DNA of 64,000 bases from Symbiodinium natans. Lineage: Eukaryota; Sar; Dinophyceae; Suessiales; Symbiodiniaceae. Where the stretch lies: assembly GCA_905221605.1 (NCBI GenBank), contig CAJNDS010000668.1, forward strand, positions 1,480,814-1,544,813, in the 5' to 3' direction. Below the pieces are notes generated by a model, which did no database searches, was not told the DNA's origin, and saw only the letters and a program-made list of their open reading frames with translations. The position numbers and the translations under genes are program-made. Positions 1 to 12,936 of this stretch are shown here, in pieces; position 1 is the stretch's first letter, and each line of letters opens with the position of its first letter.

Positions 1-196
1 GAGACGTGAGAAGTCGGGGGGTTTACGGTTCTGTGTGCCATTACTTCGGGCCCTGACTGCTGATGCTCTATGGATCAATGATTCTACTAGCTAAGCCACG
101 AACCTTCAAGTAAAACATCAGCCAAAACAAAAAAAAGATGGGGTGTAGGGTTTAGGGTTTTAGGGTCTCAGGGTCTTATGGGGTTTAGGGTTTAGG

Positions 197-274
197 ATTG
201 CCCTGAGCGCCGCGCTTGCAGGAGACAAGGTATTCACGCAGGGCCTGGCGCAGCCGCAGGTAGGGGTTCAGGGC
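197..274 (-). CDS. Exon-like island, last one seen
   Basis: It reads ALNPYLRLRQALREYLVSCK and then RGAQG after acceptor AACTGAAG|GCC. The gene may continue beyond the window start; no stop in context was identified. Confidence 0.5.
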
Positions 275-3200
275 CTTCAGTTCAGGGGCGTTTGTTTGGG
301 CCAGGGGCTACAAGGAACTTCGGGAACCAGGAGGGGGGCCTGAGGCTCGCAGCCTATGTGAAGGATCATGGTTTAGGGTTTAGGGTTTAGGTTTAGGGTT
401 TAGGGTTTAGGGTTTAGGGTTTAGGGTTTCGGGTTTAGGGTTTAGGGTATAGGGTATAGGGTTTAGGGTTTAGGGTTTAGGGTTTAGGGTTTAGGGTTTA
501 GGGTTTAGGGTTTAGGGTTTAGGGTTTAGGGTTTAGGGTTTAGGGTTTGCAAGTAGAACCCTTCGGGTGCGTATAACCTGACAACAGAGATGGTGCGATT
601 CAGTGTGGTTGCGAGATGATAAGGCAAAAAATGCACTTTCCCCGCTTCCATCTGAGGGACCACTACCCATGAACCTTCAAGTAGCCACACCACACCAAGC
701 AGAAACAACAATCCTAAAACCCTAAAGGACTAAACCCCAAACCCTATACCCTATACCCTCTAAACCCTAAACCCTAAACCCTAAACCCTACAGAAGAGGA
801 TCCTAAAGCCTAAACCCTCACCCTAAACCCTAAACCCTCGGGAGCACCTCCTCATCCAGCCCGATGGGCGCTCGGACCAGCGTAGAGATCTGCAGATTCG
901 CTGCTGATTCGGGTTTAGGGTTTCGGGTTTCGGGTTTCGGGTTTGGGGTTTAGGGTTCAGGGTTTGGGGTTAAGGGTTTGTTTTGGTTTAGTTTCGTGTA
1001 GGGCTCATGCAGGGCTCAGAGTGGCCGCTACAGTTGAACCTGTCATCCTTGAGTCCCCAAATCCGACGTCCGAGCCCCGCCAGCTTCTACTCCCACTCAC
1101 CCCCCTCGAACCCCGTCCAAGTCGGCTTGGGGTCGCGGTTAGGAAGGATATTTCGGGGTTTGGGGTCTAGGGTTTAGGGTTTAGGGTTTAGGGGTTTAGG
1201 GCTTTTGGGCTTTTGGGCTTCGGTTTCCGGATTCGAGTTTGGTGTGTGTGTGTGTGTGACTTCTTGTAAGCCTGGGGTCCTGGAGATCAAATGGTCTTTT
1301 TACCCCTTCAGGCACCACGCAACTCAGGTGACATCGCCCCACATCTCTAAACTGCTGGACCCTAAGCCCCAAAAACCCTAAGCCCCAAAATCCGAACCCT
1401 CAGAACCCAACACCCCTCAACCCCTAAACCGAAAACCCTAAAACCCTTGAACCCAACACCCCAAAGCAGTAGCTGAGGGTGGCGCGTGCGAGCCCTTGAC
1501 CTGGAGCTTCACCTGTGACAGGCAGAGTTTGGGTCGGGGATTAGGGGGTTTAAGGATTTGGGGGCTTCGGGTTGAGGATTGGGGCTACAAGGTTAAAAAG
1601 GAGCCGTGCTTGCAGCTCGTTGTCTTAACATGCTGATCTTTTTACCCTTCCCCCCCCCCCAGAAAAACACAAAAACTAACTGACCTAAAACCCCTAAACC
1701 CTGTGCAACCCAAAAGACTGATGCCTTTAACCCTAAACCCGAAACCCTAAACCCTGTAAACTACGATACCACCGCCCTCCACACATACATGGGTTCTCGA
1801 GCCCGCAAGACAATTTTTTGGGGCGCCCCTCGCTTTCCACTGTAGCAACCCCCGCGAACCGTTGAGGTGACAGAAGTTGGGTCGCCTGGGTGTGCCTGGG
1901 ACCCCTGAGACCCCGCTGCGATGTGGTACCTGAGGCAGCCCCGTGTTGTGGACCAGTTTGGTGCGACCTCCTGAGACCTCATCGACCCCAGCAGCTGGCC
2001 GAGCCGCTGCCACCCATTTCTGCCCGTTGGCATCCGTGCATAAAGTGGAATCGACCACAAATTTCAGGGGTGTAAAATAGCCGCTACTTGGAGGTTCATG
2101 GTACTTGTTCACCACTTACAACTGTACTCATAACCCACTTGTAAGTACCATGAGCCTCCAAGCCCCATGGAAGCTTCCAGAAGCAGGGGCCGGTCGAATG
2201 GGAACGAGAAACCCTCAAAGGGAAAAATAGTTCGGGTGAGGAGTGGGGCTACTACGCTCTGCAGCGCGCGAAAGAAGGCGCACTCCCCGCACTGAATACA
2301 CACCCTAAACCCCAAACACTCGACCCTAAACCCTAAACCCCAAACCCTAAACCCCCTGAACCCCAAACCCCCTGAACCCCAAACCCCAAACCCCCAAACC
2401 CCAAACCCCAAATCCCAAACCCCAAACCCAAACCCCAAACCCTAAACCCTGCACCACGAACCCTGAACCAAACGCGGCGCCTTCTTGGCTTCGGCCTCGG
2501 AGTCGGTCAGCCACTGGAAGAACTTGGTGTTGCCCTCACGTGGGTGAGAGGGTTCTGAAGAGAATGGGTTGAAGGGTGGGGGGGGGGGTACTATGTTTAG
2601 GGTTTAGGGTTTAGGGTTTAGGGTTTGGGGTTTAGGGTTTCGGGTTTAGGGGTTAGGGTTTAGGGTTTAGGGTTTAAGGTTTAGGGTTTAGGGTTTAGGG
2701 TTTAGGGTTTAGGGTACCCAAGTTCCCAAATAGTCCCTACAGCTCCCTAACCTTCCATAAGGCTGTCGAGGTACCTACCCCCCATGAACCCTCCCTTAAG
2801 AACCTGTAAGTGGAGTTCCAGTTTGGGGGGTTAGGTTGTAGGGGTTTAGGGTTTAGGGTTCAGGGCTTAAGGTTTCAGGGCTTAGGGTTTAGGATTTAAG
2901 CTTTAAGGTTCAGGGTTTAGGGGCTTGAGGGCTTCAGTTTTAGGGCTTAGGGTTAGAGGCTTGAGGGTTTCAGCGGTTTAGGGGTCAAGAGACTTTCGGG
3001 GTTTTGCGGGTTTGGGTTGGGGTGTTGAAGCGGTGAGTGCGGGGGGGGGGGGGGGGGCGCCGGACTTAGTCTTAGAGGGTTAACAGTTTGAGCAAGGGTT
3101 GAGATTTGTTGGCCCCTGAACCCGAAAAACCCTAAACCCTAAACCCTAAACAGGGCACATGGCCAACGGCGTTGAGGGGTTCTAGGGTCCGTCCTTGCCT

Positions 3201-4531
3201 GGGGGTCAGTGGCCTTCCACTGGCTGAGAGCGGGCAGGCCCACCTGAGCGGGACAACCTTTGAGGGTTTAGGGTTTAGGGTTTAGGGGTCGGTTTAGGGT
3301 TTAGGGTTTTGAGACCAAAGTCCCTAAACAACCCGGTGCGAAGCCTTCAATATTCGGATCTCCCGCCACCCAATGTGTGTCAAGGCTTTCGGGTTTGTGG
3401 CATGGTTTGTAGGGCTTAGGGCCTAGGGGGTTTAGGGTTTTGGGTTTAGGGTCTTGGGGCTTTGGGCTCGTAGGTTCGCAAACCAGGCAATGGAGAAACC
3501 TTCGCCCAAGTGAAGGGTCTGACACAACAGGCCCTGCGCATGCTGTCACCTGATATTTCCCGCTGGATTCCCGAAATTCCCGAATTTCTCAAAAGCCTCA
3601 GCTGGAACAACCATCCCACCTTCTGCTGCAGGTCCTGGCAAGCCAGCGTAGATTCTTCGAAGAGGGTCTTGGGGTTACATGACGCGCCCCCATCTACAAG
3701 AGCTGTGGCATCTCTCCTGAGGGTCATGTGCAACCCTAAACCCTAAACTTGGCAACCCGATAGATGGGCGACAGCCTGAACCTTCAACCACGAACGAGAG
3801 ACTCAGGAACAAGCCTGCACTTAAGGTCCTGAAACCTTAAGATCGTAAAACCCAGACCGTACCCTAAACCCTAAACCCTAATTCTAAACCCTAAACCCTA
3901 AACCCCAACAACCGTGACCCGAGAGCCCCATGCGCCACTGCAGCCTTCTCCGACGTGGTCACCTTGCACTCCACCAGCTCTTTGCGGTAGACGGTGGTGA
4001 CGCCCTCGGATGGCAAGGTCAAGGTTTAGGGTTTAGATGTTGGGTTCAGAGCATTGGGTTCAGGGTTTAATGGGTTCAGGGCTTCGGGTTTAGCTTTGAA
4101 GCGTCTGGGGTCCTCGACTCCAACAAACTTCTGCGTCCGCATGGGTATCACACAAAAGGGGTACCCCCTTTTATGCTCCAAATAGTATAGAATCACCGTT
4201 CAAGGGACCCCCAAAAAGGGGAAACCACCAGACACGGCCGTCCTAAACCCTAAACCCGAACCCCTAAACCCTAACCCCTAAACCCTAAACCCTAAACCCA
4301 AATGAGCAAAGGCCGTGGCGGGGAAGGAGGGGGAGTCGGTCTCTTCCTCCTGCCGCTCCACGGTGGAGAAATCGAATGACACCTGGCGACGTGGAACCCG
4401 AGATTCCCAAACCCTGTAAATATGTACGACATCTGTATGCTTGTTTGTGCATTCTGATATACTAAATATACATACGCATTATACATATACATATACATGT
4501 ACATGTACATGTACATATACATATACATATG

Positions 4532-4567
<36 letters not shown>

Positions 4568-7500
4568 CATATATACATAAACATATACATATACACATAC
4601 ATATACACATATTTGTTCTTTTCTTATCTTTTCTTCTAACAGTGTAGAACAGGTTCGAAGCCTGGAGCTGAAACTTGAAGATCCTGAAAGGCTTTCGGGA
4701 AGGGCCCTGGGCTTGCCACGACCGACGGCACCGGACACTTCCGGAACCTATTCCTTGGCAGGTCCCCTTTAGGGTTTGGGGTTTAGGGTTTAGGGTTTAG
4801 AGTTTAGGGTTTAGGTAGGGCTTAGGGCTTAGGATTTAGGGTTTAGGGTTTAGGGTTTATGGTTTAGGGTTTCGCGTTTAGGGTTTAGGGTTTAGGGTTT
4901 AGAGTTTAGGGTTTAGGGTTTAGGGTTTCGCGTTTAGGGTTTGGGGTTTGGGGTTTGGGGTTTAGGGTTTAGGGTTTAGGTTCCATGTTATGGGGCATGT
5001 AAGGCAAGCACTCACCTGAGCCGTGTTTTTTCTCTAGCATGAATCGATGGATATTATAACCCTTCCGCGGACCCTTCCGCGGCCTTCCGCGGCGTGTTCC
5101 GCGTTCCTTCCGCGGAAAAACGCGATTCCACCTTCGCACCCGGCCCGAAACAGAAATGAGTGTATAATGTGTATATGAGGATGAGGCATGGACTCTATCT
5201 AGGCCTCCAAAGCGACCCGTCGCCTTCCGTGGAGCTTCCGCAACCCTTCCGGGGCCTTCCGGGCAGATCTGTTCTCCGAAACGGTTGCCGGCATGTTGGG
5301 CATCCATTATATCTAAGTTTCAAGCACGCCGCCCTTCCGCGAGCCTTCTGCGGACACCACGCCTTCCGCGGACCCTTCCGCGACCTTCCGCGGAATCTTG
5401 TTCACCTCTTCACCCCTTCCGCGGACAATAATAATGTCCGCTGCAAAGTACCTATGCTCGAGCGCCTAAAAAATCGCAGCTCACCTCTCAAGCCCTCGCA
5501 ACGGGAAGGGGCACCATGCTGGGATCAATGGTCATCATCTCTTTCAGAATGCGCTCGGCTGTCTGCCTGGCGAGGTATTGGGACACCCTAAACCCTAAAC
5601 CTCCTATTGGGTGGGGGGGCGGGGCTGGGGGGATGCTGGGGAGATTAAGGGTTCTAAGGTTGTGTCTTATAGGGCAGCTGCGCCTTGTGAAACCCTTTTG
5701 CAGGCAAGGCGCCATACCATGGGACCATACTATGGGACCATGTAACTAACCCCCTTGCTGTGGAGTCGTTTTTGGGGGATGTTAGCTTGGAGCGCAAATA
5801 CGCTCGGATGGTTCTCGGCTCTCCTTAGGAAGCCGCAAAGCCCCAAAAAAATCCCCACTTCCCAGAACTTCCCTGGACCCCTCAGCCCTCGCTGCCTCGC
5901 GTTCTCATGAGGCTCCTGCAGACAGAAGGTCTTCCACTGTTGAGGGGAGTGGGGGAGATTCGGTGACGGGTTTGAGGCTTCTCAAGGTTTAGGGTTTAGA
6001 GGGTTTGTGGCTTAGACCCTAAACCCAATAAGCACCGGGACCTTAACTTCGAGGACACGGAAGATCTGATCCCCACAACTCTCACCGCTTGAGCTGGAGC
6101 TAGCGGAGGGTCTACTTGAGGGCTAGAACTAACAGTCAAGCCACCGCAGCGGCCCTGAAACCCCACCCTAAATCCTAAACCCCCCAAACCCCCAGACCCT
6201 TAAACCCTAAACCCCTGAACCCTCAACCCTAAACCCTAAATCCTAAACCCTATAAACCCCTAGACCCTTAAACCCTAAACCCCTAAACCCCTACCTAAAG
6301 TCCAGACTGTCCTTCTTCGTGCCCGGCAAGCGCAGTGTCTCACGCTCACGCCCATCGGGGAACTGCTCCTGGATCCAAGCAGGAACCCTAAGTCCCGACC
6401 CTAAAGGTTTAGGGTTTAGGGTTGAGGGTTGAGGGTTGTTTTTTGAGGTTAGGGTTTAGGGGGCTGAACCCTAACCTCAAGATCCTGAAGCCTCGGAAAC
6501 CATAATTCCCTTGATTCCGGCACCGAAACCTTGAATCTGCTCTAAACCCTAAACCCTAAACCCTAAACCCTAAACCCTCCTTGAACTCCACCAGGAGACG
6601 TGACCCGTCTGCAGGGCGGAGCTTCCTTGGTTTGGGGGGTTAGGGGTTTAAGGTTTAGGGTTCAGGGTTCAGGGTTCAGGGTTTCGGGTTTAGGGTTTAG
6701 GGTTTAGGGTTTAGTTTAGGTCAGGGCTGTTGGGGGCTGTAGGGCTTTTGGCTCGGGTTTCCGGCTTTCAGGTTTTGGGGTTCAGGGTTTGTTGCTTCCT
6801 GGTGCAGGGCTGAGGGCCGGAGGGTAGACTTCGGGGGCCTGTGAGGGCTTGCAGGTGAAGAGTTTAAGGGCCAGGGAACCTACCGAGCTACGGGGCTGTT
6901 GGGGGGTTAGAGCTTGCGCCGTCCCCAAACCAGAAGAACCCAAGAAATGCGTCTAGACGACTACATCATGACAGTCCTAAGTCCCTTCAGCTCCAAACTC
7001 CCTAGACCCTGAACCCTTACGAAAGGTCCTTAAAAAAGCCCTCCGAGTAGCAAATTCTCCGAAGGTCTTGCTCGGTACCCTAAACATACGAGGCTTGAGG
7101 CTTCTGGACGCTTACCCCTCAAACACTATCCGAACCAACCGTATGCGAAGCCTTGAAGCAAACCCCTGGCTTGAGCCCCATGCAGGACCACAATGTCCAC
7201 CACGCGCACCTGCAGGGGTTGCGGGGTAGGGGTTTTGGTTTACGGTTAAGGTTTCAGGGTTCGAAGTCATTCATGCTATAAACGGATCCTGTTGTGAACG
7301 ATCGCCAAAACGGGACCAACGACTAGGCGCTTGTGCTGCTCGGACCGATCTCTATCTGAGGACGGCGCGAGCTTCTTGTGCTGCTGCGCGTCCAACATCA
7401 GCCTGCTCGAGTCCGAGTAGTGCATGGGGTTGAGATTTTGCATGGGCAGCTGCTTCTGCACCACACATGGAATGCAATCAAGTGCTGTCCCTGATGCAGC

Positions 7501-10500
7501 TACCTCGCACCCTGAGGCCACCAAAACCACTCACCCGAACACGAAAGACAGGGGCGCCGAAAACCCCAACCATCAAGGGCATTTAAGGCCTTTTCAGGGC
7601 TTTTGAGGGCTTTTCATAAGGGGTTTTTATGGGGTTTTTAAAAGGGGCTTTTCAAGGACTTTTTAAGGGCTACAAAGGGCTTTTCAGAGGCTTTCCGTGC
7701 TTTTAAGGGCTTTTAAGGGGCGTTTACGAAGCTTTTCAAAGCGTTTAACAAGAATCGAACCTCGAGGCGCCAGTCTCCACTTCGCGAGCCAATTGGTCGA
7801 TGCCCTTGGCCTGACATCACTTCAGGGCGTTTAAACTTAGGGTTCAGGGTTTAGGGGTTAGGGTTTAGGGTTCATCGTTAAGGGTTTAGGGCTTACGGTT
7901 TAGGGAAGGGGTTTAGGTTTTTTGTGTGCAGCACCCCCCCCCCCCCATGTGTTGAAGGTAGCCGCTTTGAGCTTTAGGATGGGGGCCTTCGAGCTCCTTG
8001 AGGCTTGAGACGGCTTTGAACCCCCAAACCTTCAGGCCCCCTAAACCCTCAACCCTCAACCCTCAACCCTCAACCCTAAACCCTAAACCCTAAACCCTAA
8101 ACCCTAAGCCCTAAACCCTAAGCCCTAAGGTGGCAAAAGGCCGCCAAGGGGCCTTGCCGACGCCGAACTGGCTAACGTCGATGTTGTGCCTTAGAATGGC
8201 CCCCCGGCTCGCAGGTTGGTTTAGGGTTTAAGGCTTAGGGTTTAGGGTTCAGGGTTCAGGGTTCAGGGTTCAGGGTTTAGGGTTTAGGGGTTTAGGGCTC
8301 AGGGCTTAGGGTTTAGGGTTTAGGGTTTGGTGGTTTAGGATCTTGCGTTTGGGGGTTTAGGATGTTGCGTTTGGGGTGTTTTGGGTTTGGGGCTTGGTAG
8401 GATCGGTGAGGCTGTCGAGATTCAAAGATCCAAAACCCAAAGCCTACAACCCTCGAGCTCAACCCTCGCCCACCCACCAACCCCGCCCCACCACAACCAC
8501 CACCACCACCACCACCGCCACCACTCCACCCGCCTCTGCACCCCAATTTCAGCTCGAGGGGGTTGATGGTTTGAGCGGTTCTTCACAGAGTCATGGGCAG
8601 CAGGGTAGCAAAACCCTAAAACTGGGGTGGACTTGGAGAAGGGGGGGGGGGGGCTACTAAAATGAAAATCTCGGTGGATCGTACAAGATAGCGTTCGTTT
8701 GGGACTAGGGCCCGCAACATTCCTTCCAAATCAATCCCAAGAAAGCCCTGAAACCAAATAGAGCCCTAAACCCCTAAACCCCGAAACCCCTAAACCCCTA
8801 ATCCCTAAAAGCCCTAGAAGCCCCAAAAACTGAGTTTGGGGGGGGGGGGTTTCACATACAGTTTGGGGCTTAGGTTTAGGGGTTTAGGGGGTTTAAGATT
8901 CAGGGTTTGGGGGTTTGGGGGTTTGGGGGGTTAGGGTTTAGGGTTTGGGGGTTAGGCTTTGGGGTTTAGGGTTTAAGGGTCCAGAGTCTAGGGTTTAGGG
9001 TTGGGGGTTAGGGGTTAGGGTTTAGGGTTTAGGGAGGGCTTAGGGTTTGGGGTTTGGGGTTTAGGGGGATCCTCGTCTTGGCTTCTGGCTCCACCAAGGT
9101 CTTGCGGAACATCGCCAGATCCATGGGATCGTCCTTTTCGGGTGGGCTGAAAAGAAACCCTAACCCTGACCCCTGAGCCCGAAACCCTAAACCCTGAACC
9201 CTAAGCCCTAACCCCTAAACCCTAAGCCCTAGACCCCAAGCCCTAAACCCTAAAACCAGAACCCAGGGTTTAGTAGGTTCAGGGCTTAGGGGTTGTGAGG
9301 TGCCAAATCGGCCCCGCCTGTGGGAGATGAAGAAGCTCAGGTTTAGGGTTTAGGTTTTAGGGCTAATGTTTGGGGTTTTGAAACTCTCACCCACCCCAAC
9401 TCTACAGTCGCACTTCAACCAAAGCATACGCCGACCCGAAAGTCTCCAACATGGATGGATTCGAGCCGACGCGCGCCCAGCAGCCCCTATTTGGGGGTTT
9501 ACGAGAATTAGGGACCCCCAAATATTATACACCCCCAAAATAATAGGATCCCCTTATAATAGGGACCCCCGAATAAGGTACCCCTAACATCGCAAAACCC
9601 CAAAAGGGGGCTTCTAGCCTTGATGGGGTTGGGAATCCCCACCTTTGGTGCCGCTTGGAGGTTCTCGAAATCCAACAACTTCTCGTTCTTGACCTCCCGC
9701 AAACGTTGGGGGAACAAAAATGCCGGGGGGTATTCCAAAATAGGGTTTAGGATTTAGGGGTTAGGGTTTAGGGTTTAGGGTTCAGGTATTCCAAAATAGG
9801 GTGGCTTGCGCCAAAATGCAAGCAGAGTAGTATTGGTCCACCTCAGGGATGACTGTGATTGAAAACGACCTTCATAATTCCGGGCAGGACAAGTCGAAGC
9901 CTGGTGGGTTAGGCCTGCTGCAGTCTGAAAATCTCGAGGCTTCCTTTTGGGGTCGCCACTGAAAACTTCTCCGCCCCCAACAGACTACTCCGATTCTAAG
10001 GCCCCTCCAGTCATAATGACGATACTAAGAATGATGGGAATGCTTGCAATGATTGCAGTATTAGTAGCAACATTCATAATAACACTAATAGAAAATCATG
10101 ATACTAGTGATGATGGTGATGATGATGATGATGATGATGCTATCTATTGCATGGATGGCTGCCTGATCCTCGCTTGACCACTCGTAGGAGGCCTTTCCAC
10201 CCTGCACCTTCAGAAAGCTCCAGGTCTGAGAGCTTCAGGGGCTTAGGCTTTAGACTTCTTTGTTGTTGGTTTGCTCTTTTGTTGTTGTTTTTTTTTTTGG
10301 GGGGGGGGGGGTTGGGGGTATAGGCTTTAGGGTTGGCTGGGGCTTTTGGGGGTTGTCAAGGTAATCACGTCTTGGATCGTGGGCTGATGCGGCGAAGGCT
10401 CTCAAAGCCAGCAGTATTGTTAGTATTGTTAGTATTTTTGCATCACTCGCATTCTTAGTATTACGAACAATATTACTATACTTAGTATTCATTGGTATTC

Positions 10501-12887
10501 CTAGCAACCAGGCAAGCTTTCAGTTTAGGGCTTGGCTTGGGATTGCGGCAGGGGTTTAGGGTTCAGGGTTTAGGGTTCAGGTTATAGGGGGTTATAGTCT
10601 CAGGTCCAGGGCACGATCTTGTCGGCGACCACGAACTTTTTGTGCTTGTGATTCTGGAGCTGCTTCCTGCAAGCTTCGGGTTTAGGGTTTAGGGTTTAGG
10701 GTTTGGGTTTCGGGTTTAGGGTTTAGGCTTTAGGGTTTAGGGTTTGGGGTTTGGGGTTTGGGGTTTAGGGTTTAGGGTTTGGGGTAGGGTTTGGGGGTTT
10801 AGGGTTCAGGGGGCTTCAGGAGACTTCCAGTTGCAGGCTTTCTGAGCAAGAACTCTAGGAAGAACAGGAATTTTTATCAAAACTTCATAGAACAACCTCC
10901 GAAGCCTTTCCACCCCAAACCCTACGCCCGAACCCAAGCCCTAAACCCCTAGTCCACAGAAACAACAAAACAACAGACAACCCTGAGCCCTAAGCCCTAA
11001 ACCTGAGCCCTGAACACTAAGCTCCCTAAGTTAAGCCCCCCTGAACCCCTAAAGTCCCGTAAGCCCTGAACCCTAAACCCGAAACCCCAAACCCTAAGCC
11101 CTAAACCCTGAACCCTAGCTCACTGGCACTGGGGGCGCCCACTTGGTTGCAATTCCCTTGCGGCTGTCGGCTTCCCGGTTCATGCGGAGGATCAGCTCCT
11201 TGAGGCGGGGGGGGGTTTGGGGTGTTGGGTTTAGGGTTTAGGGTTTAGGGCTTAGGGCTTAGGGTTTAGGGTTTAGGGTTTAGGGTCTGGGGTTTAGGGT
11301 TTAGGGTTTAGGGTTTAGGGTTTAGGGTTTAGGGTTTAGGGTTTAGGGTTTAGGGTTTAGGGTTTAGGGTTTAGGGTGTAGGGTTTTTGGGTTTTGGGTT
11401 TTGGGTTTTGGGTTTAGGGTTTAGGGTTTGGGGTTTAGGGTTTAAGGTTTAGGGCTTCAGTAGGAATAACACGACATGTTGCGGTCAGGAACAGAAATGA
11501 CGTCAACAGCTCGCAGATTTTAACAACATAAGAGCCAATGAGAACCGATAGCAACTTCAGTAATTTCAATATCAACAACAAGAACAAATATTGTGAAACA
11601 AACAAAAAACACAGAAGCAACAACAATCACCACAATAGCAGGGTAGAAAAAAGACAATAGAAACATCATCAATAAGTAAGAACTACTGCAACTCATACTA
11701 ACTAACGGTACTTAAGAACAAGTAGCACAAAGCTCAACTCATACTACCTAACGGTACTTAAGAACAAGTAGCACAAAGCTCGCGTAAGACTGATTCATAA
11801 CCATCAGTTCTAAGAAACAGTCCTGACGACGTTCTTTGATGCCGTCGTTCACGCCGGCCTGCAAAGAGACTGGATGGAAGGGTTCCGCAGAGCTAAACCC
11901 TGACCCTAAAACCCAAAACCGGCCCACAAATCTCCCATGCACGCAATCCTGGAGTCCCACCAACGTATATTGTTTCTTGAGGGGGTTTTTGTGTCAAGGG
12001 GCGGTCCGCAAACCGAAACAACGCTAGGGTTTAGGGGTAAGCTTGAAAAGGCCGTATAAATCTTAGGCTTGAAGGTTTTGCTTCGGAGAGTTTTGAGTTA
12101 AACCCGAAACCCTGGCCAACCCTTACCCCTAGGCCCTAAACCGCAAAGCGACTGAAGCGATCCCACGGGAACAGGGAGTCCGCCTCCGCCATGCCATCCG
12201 CCTCCTTGTCACCTTCCCTGGGCCGCGTTTCGGGTCTTCAGGTTAGGGGTTCACCAATCTTGAAAAGCAGCCTTATTCCTTCCAACAAATTCCAACCACT
12301 TGTTTGAAAGACATGCCTTCCCACCAAGCACCTTTGAAAGTCATTCCTTTCCACAAAACCTGTGATTGTGATTCCTTCCAGGGAACACTCAACGAAAGGC
12401 TTTGCATCCATCCCCCTCCACGAAACAACTTTGAGAGTAGCTCCTACCAACAAAACAACTTCAAAGAAGTGCCTGTCCATTAAACACTCACAAGGGACAC
12501 ATTGGAGGCAACCTCTGCCCACAAAGAAACACACTCTCGAAGGGGATTAATTCAGCGACGGAACCATTTCAAACTTGTGGAAGGGATCACGTGCAAAAGC
12601 ACTGCGAGCCCTAAATTTCTAAAACCCTAAAGCCCTGCGCCCGAAGCCCCAAGCCAAACAATCTGCCCCTAAGCATCGTGAAGTCCCAAGCACGAAGCCT
12701 TGAACCTCAGAAAGCAACTTGTACGGTAGCAAGAACACGAACTGTAACCACAAAAGCAAACGGCAATCAGAATAATAACAACGATTATATGAATGATCAT
12801 CGCAATAATAAGTCCGAACCAGAATACGCAGAATGACAGCCATGATAATAATAATAAGCAGAAGAACAGAATGATAAGCAGGATAAG

Positions 12888-12936
<49 letters not shown>

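Noticed and set aside
4292-4647. Open frames over the ACATAT repeat
   Set aside because: Poly-Met/Tyr and poly-Thr/Tyr translations of a microsatellite.
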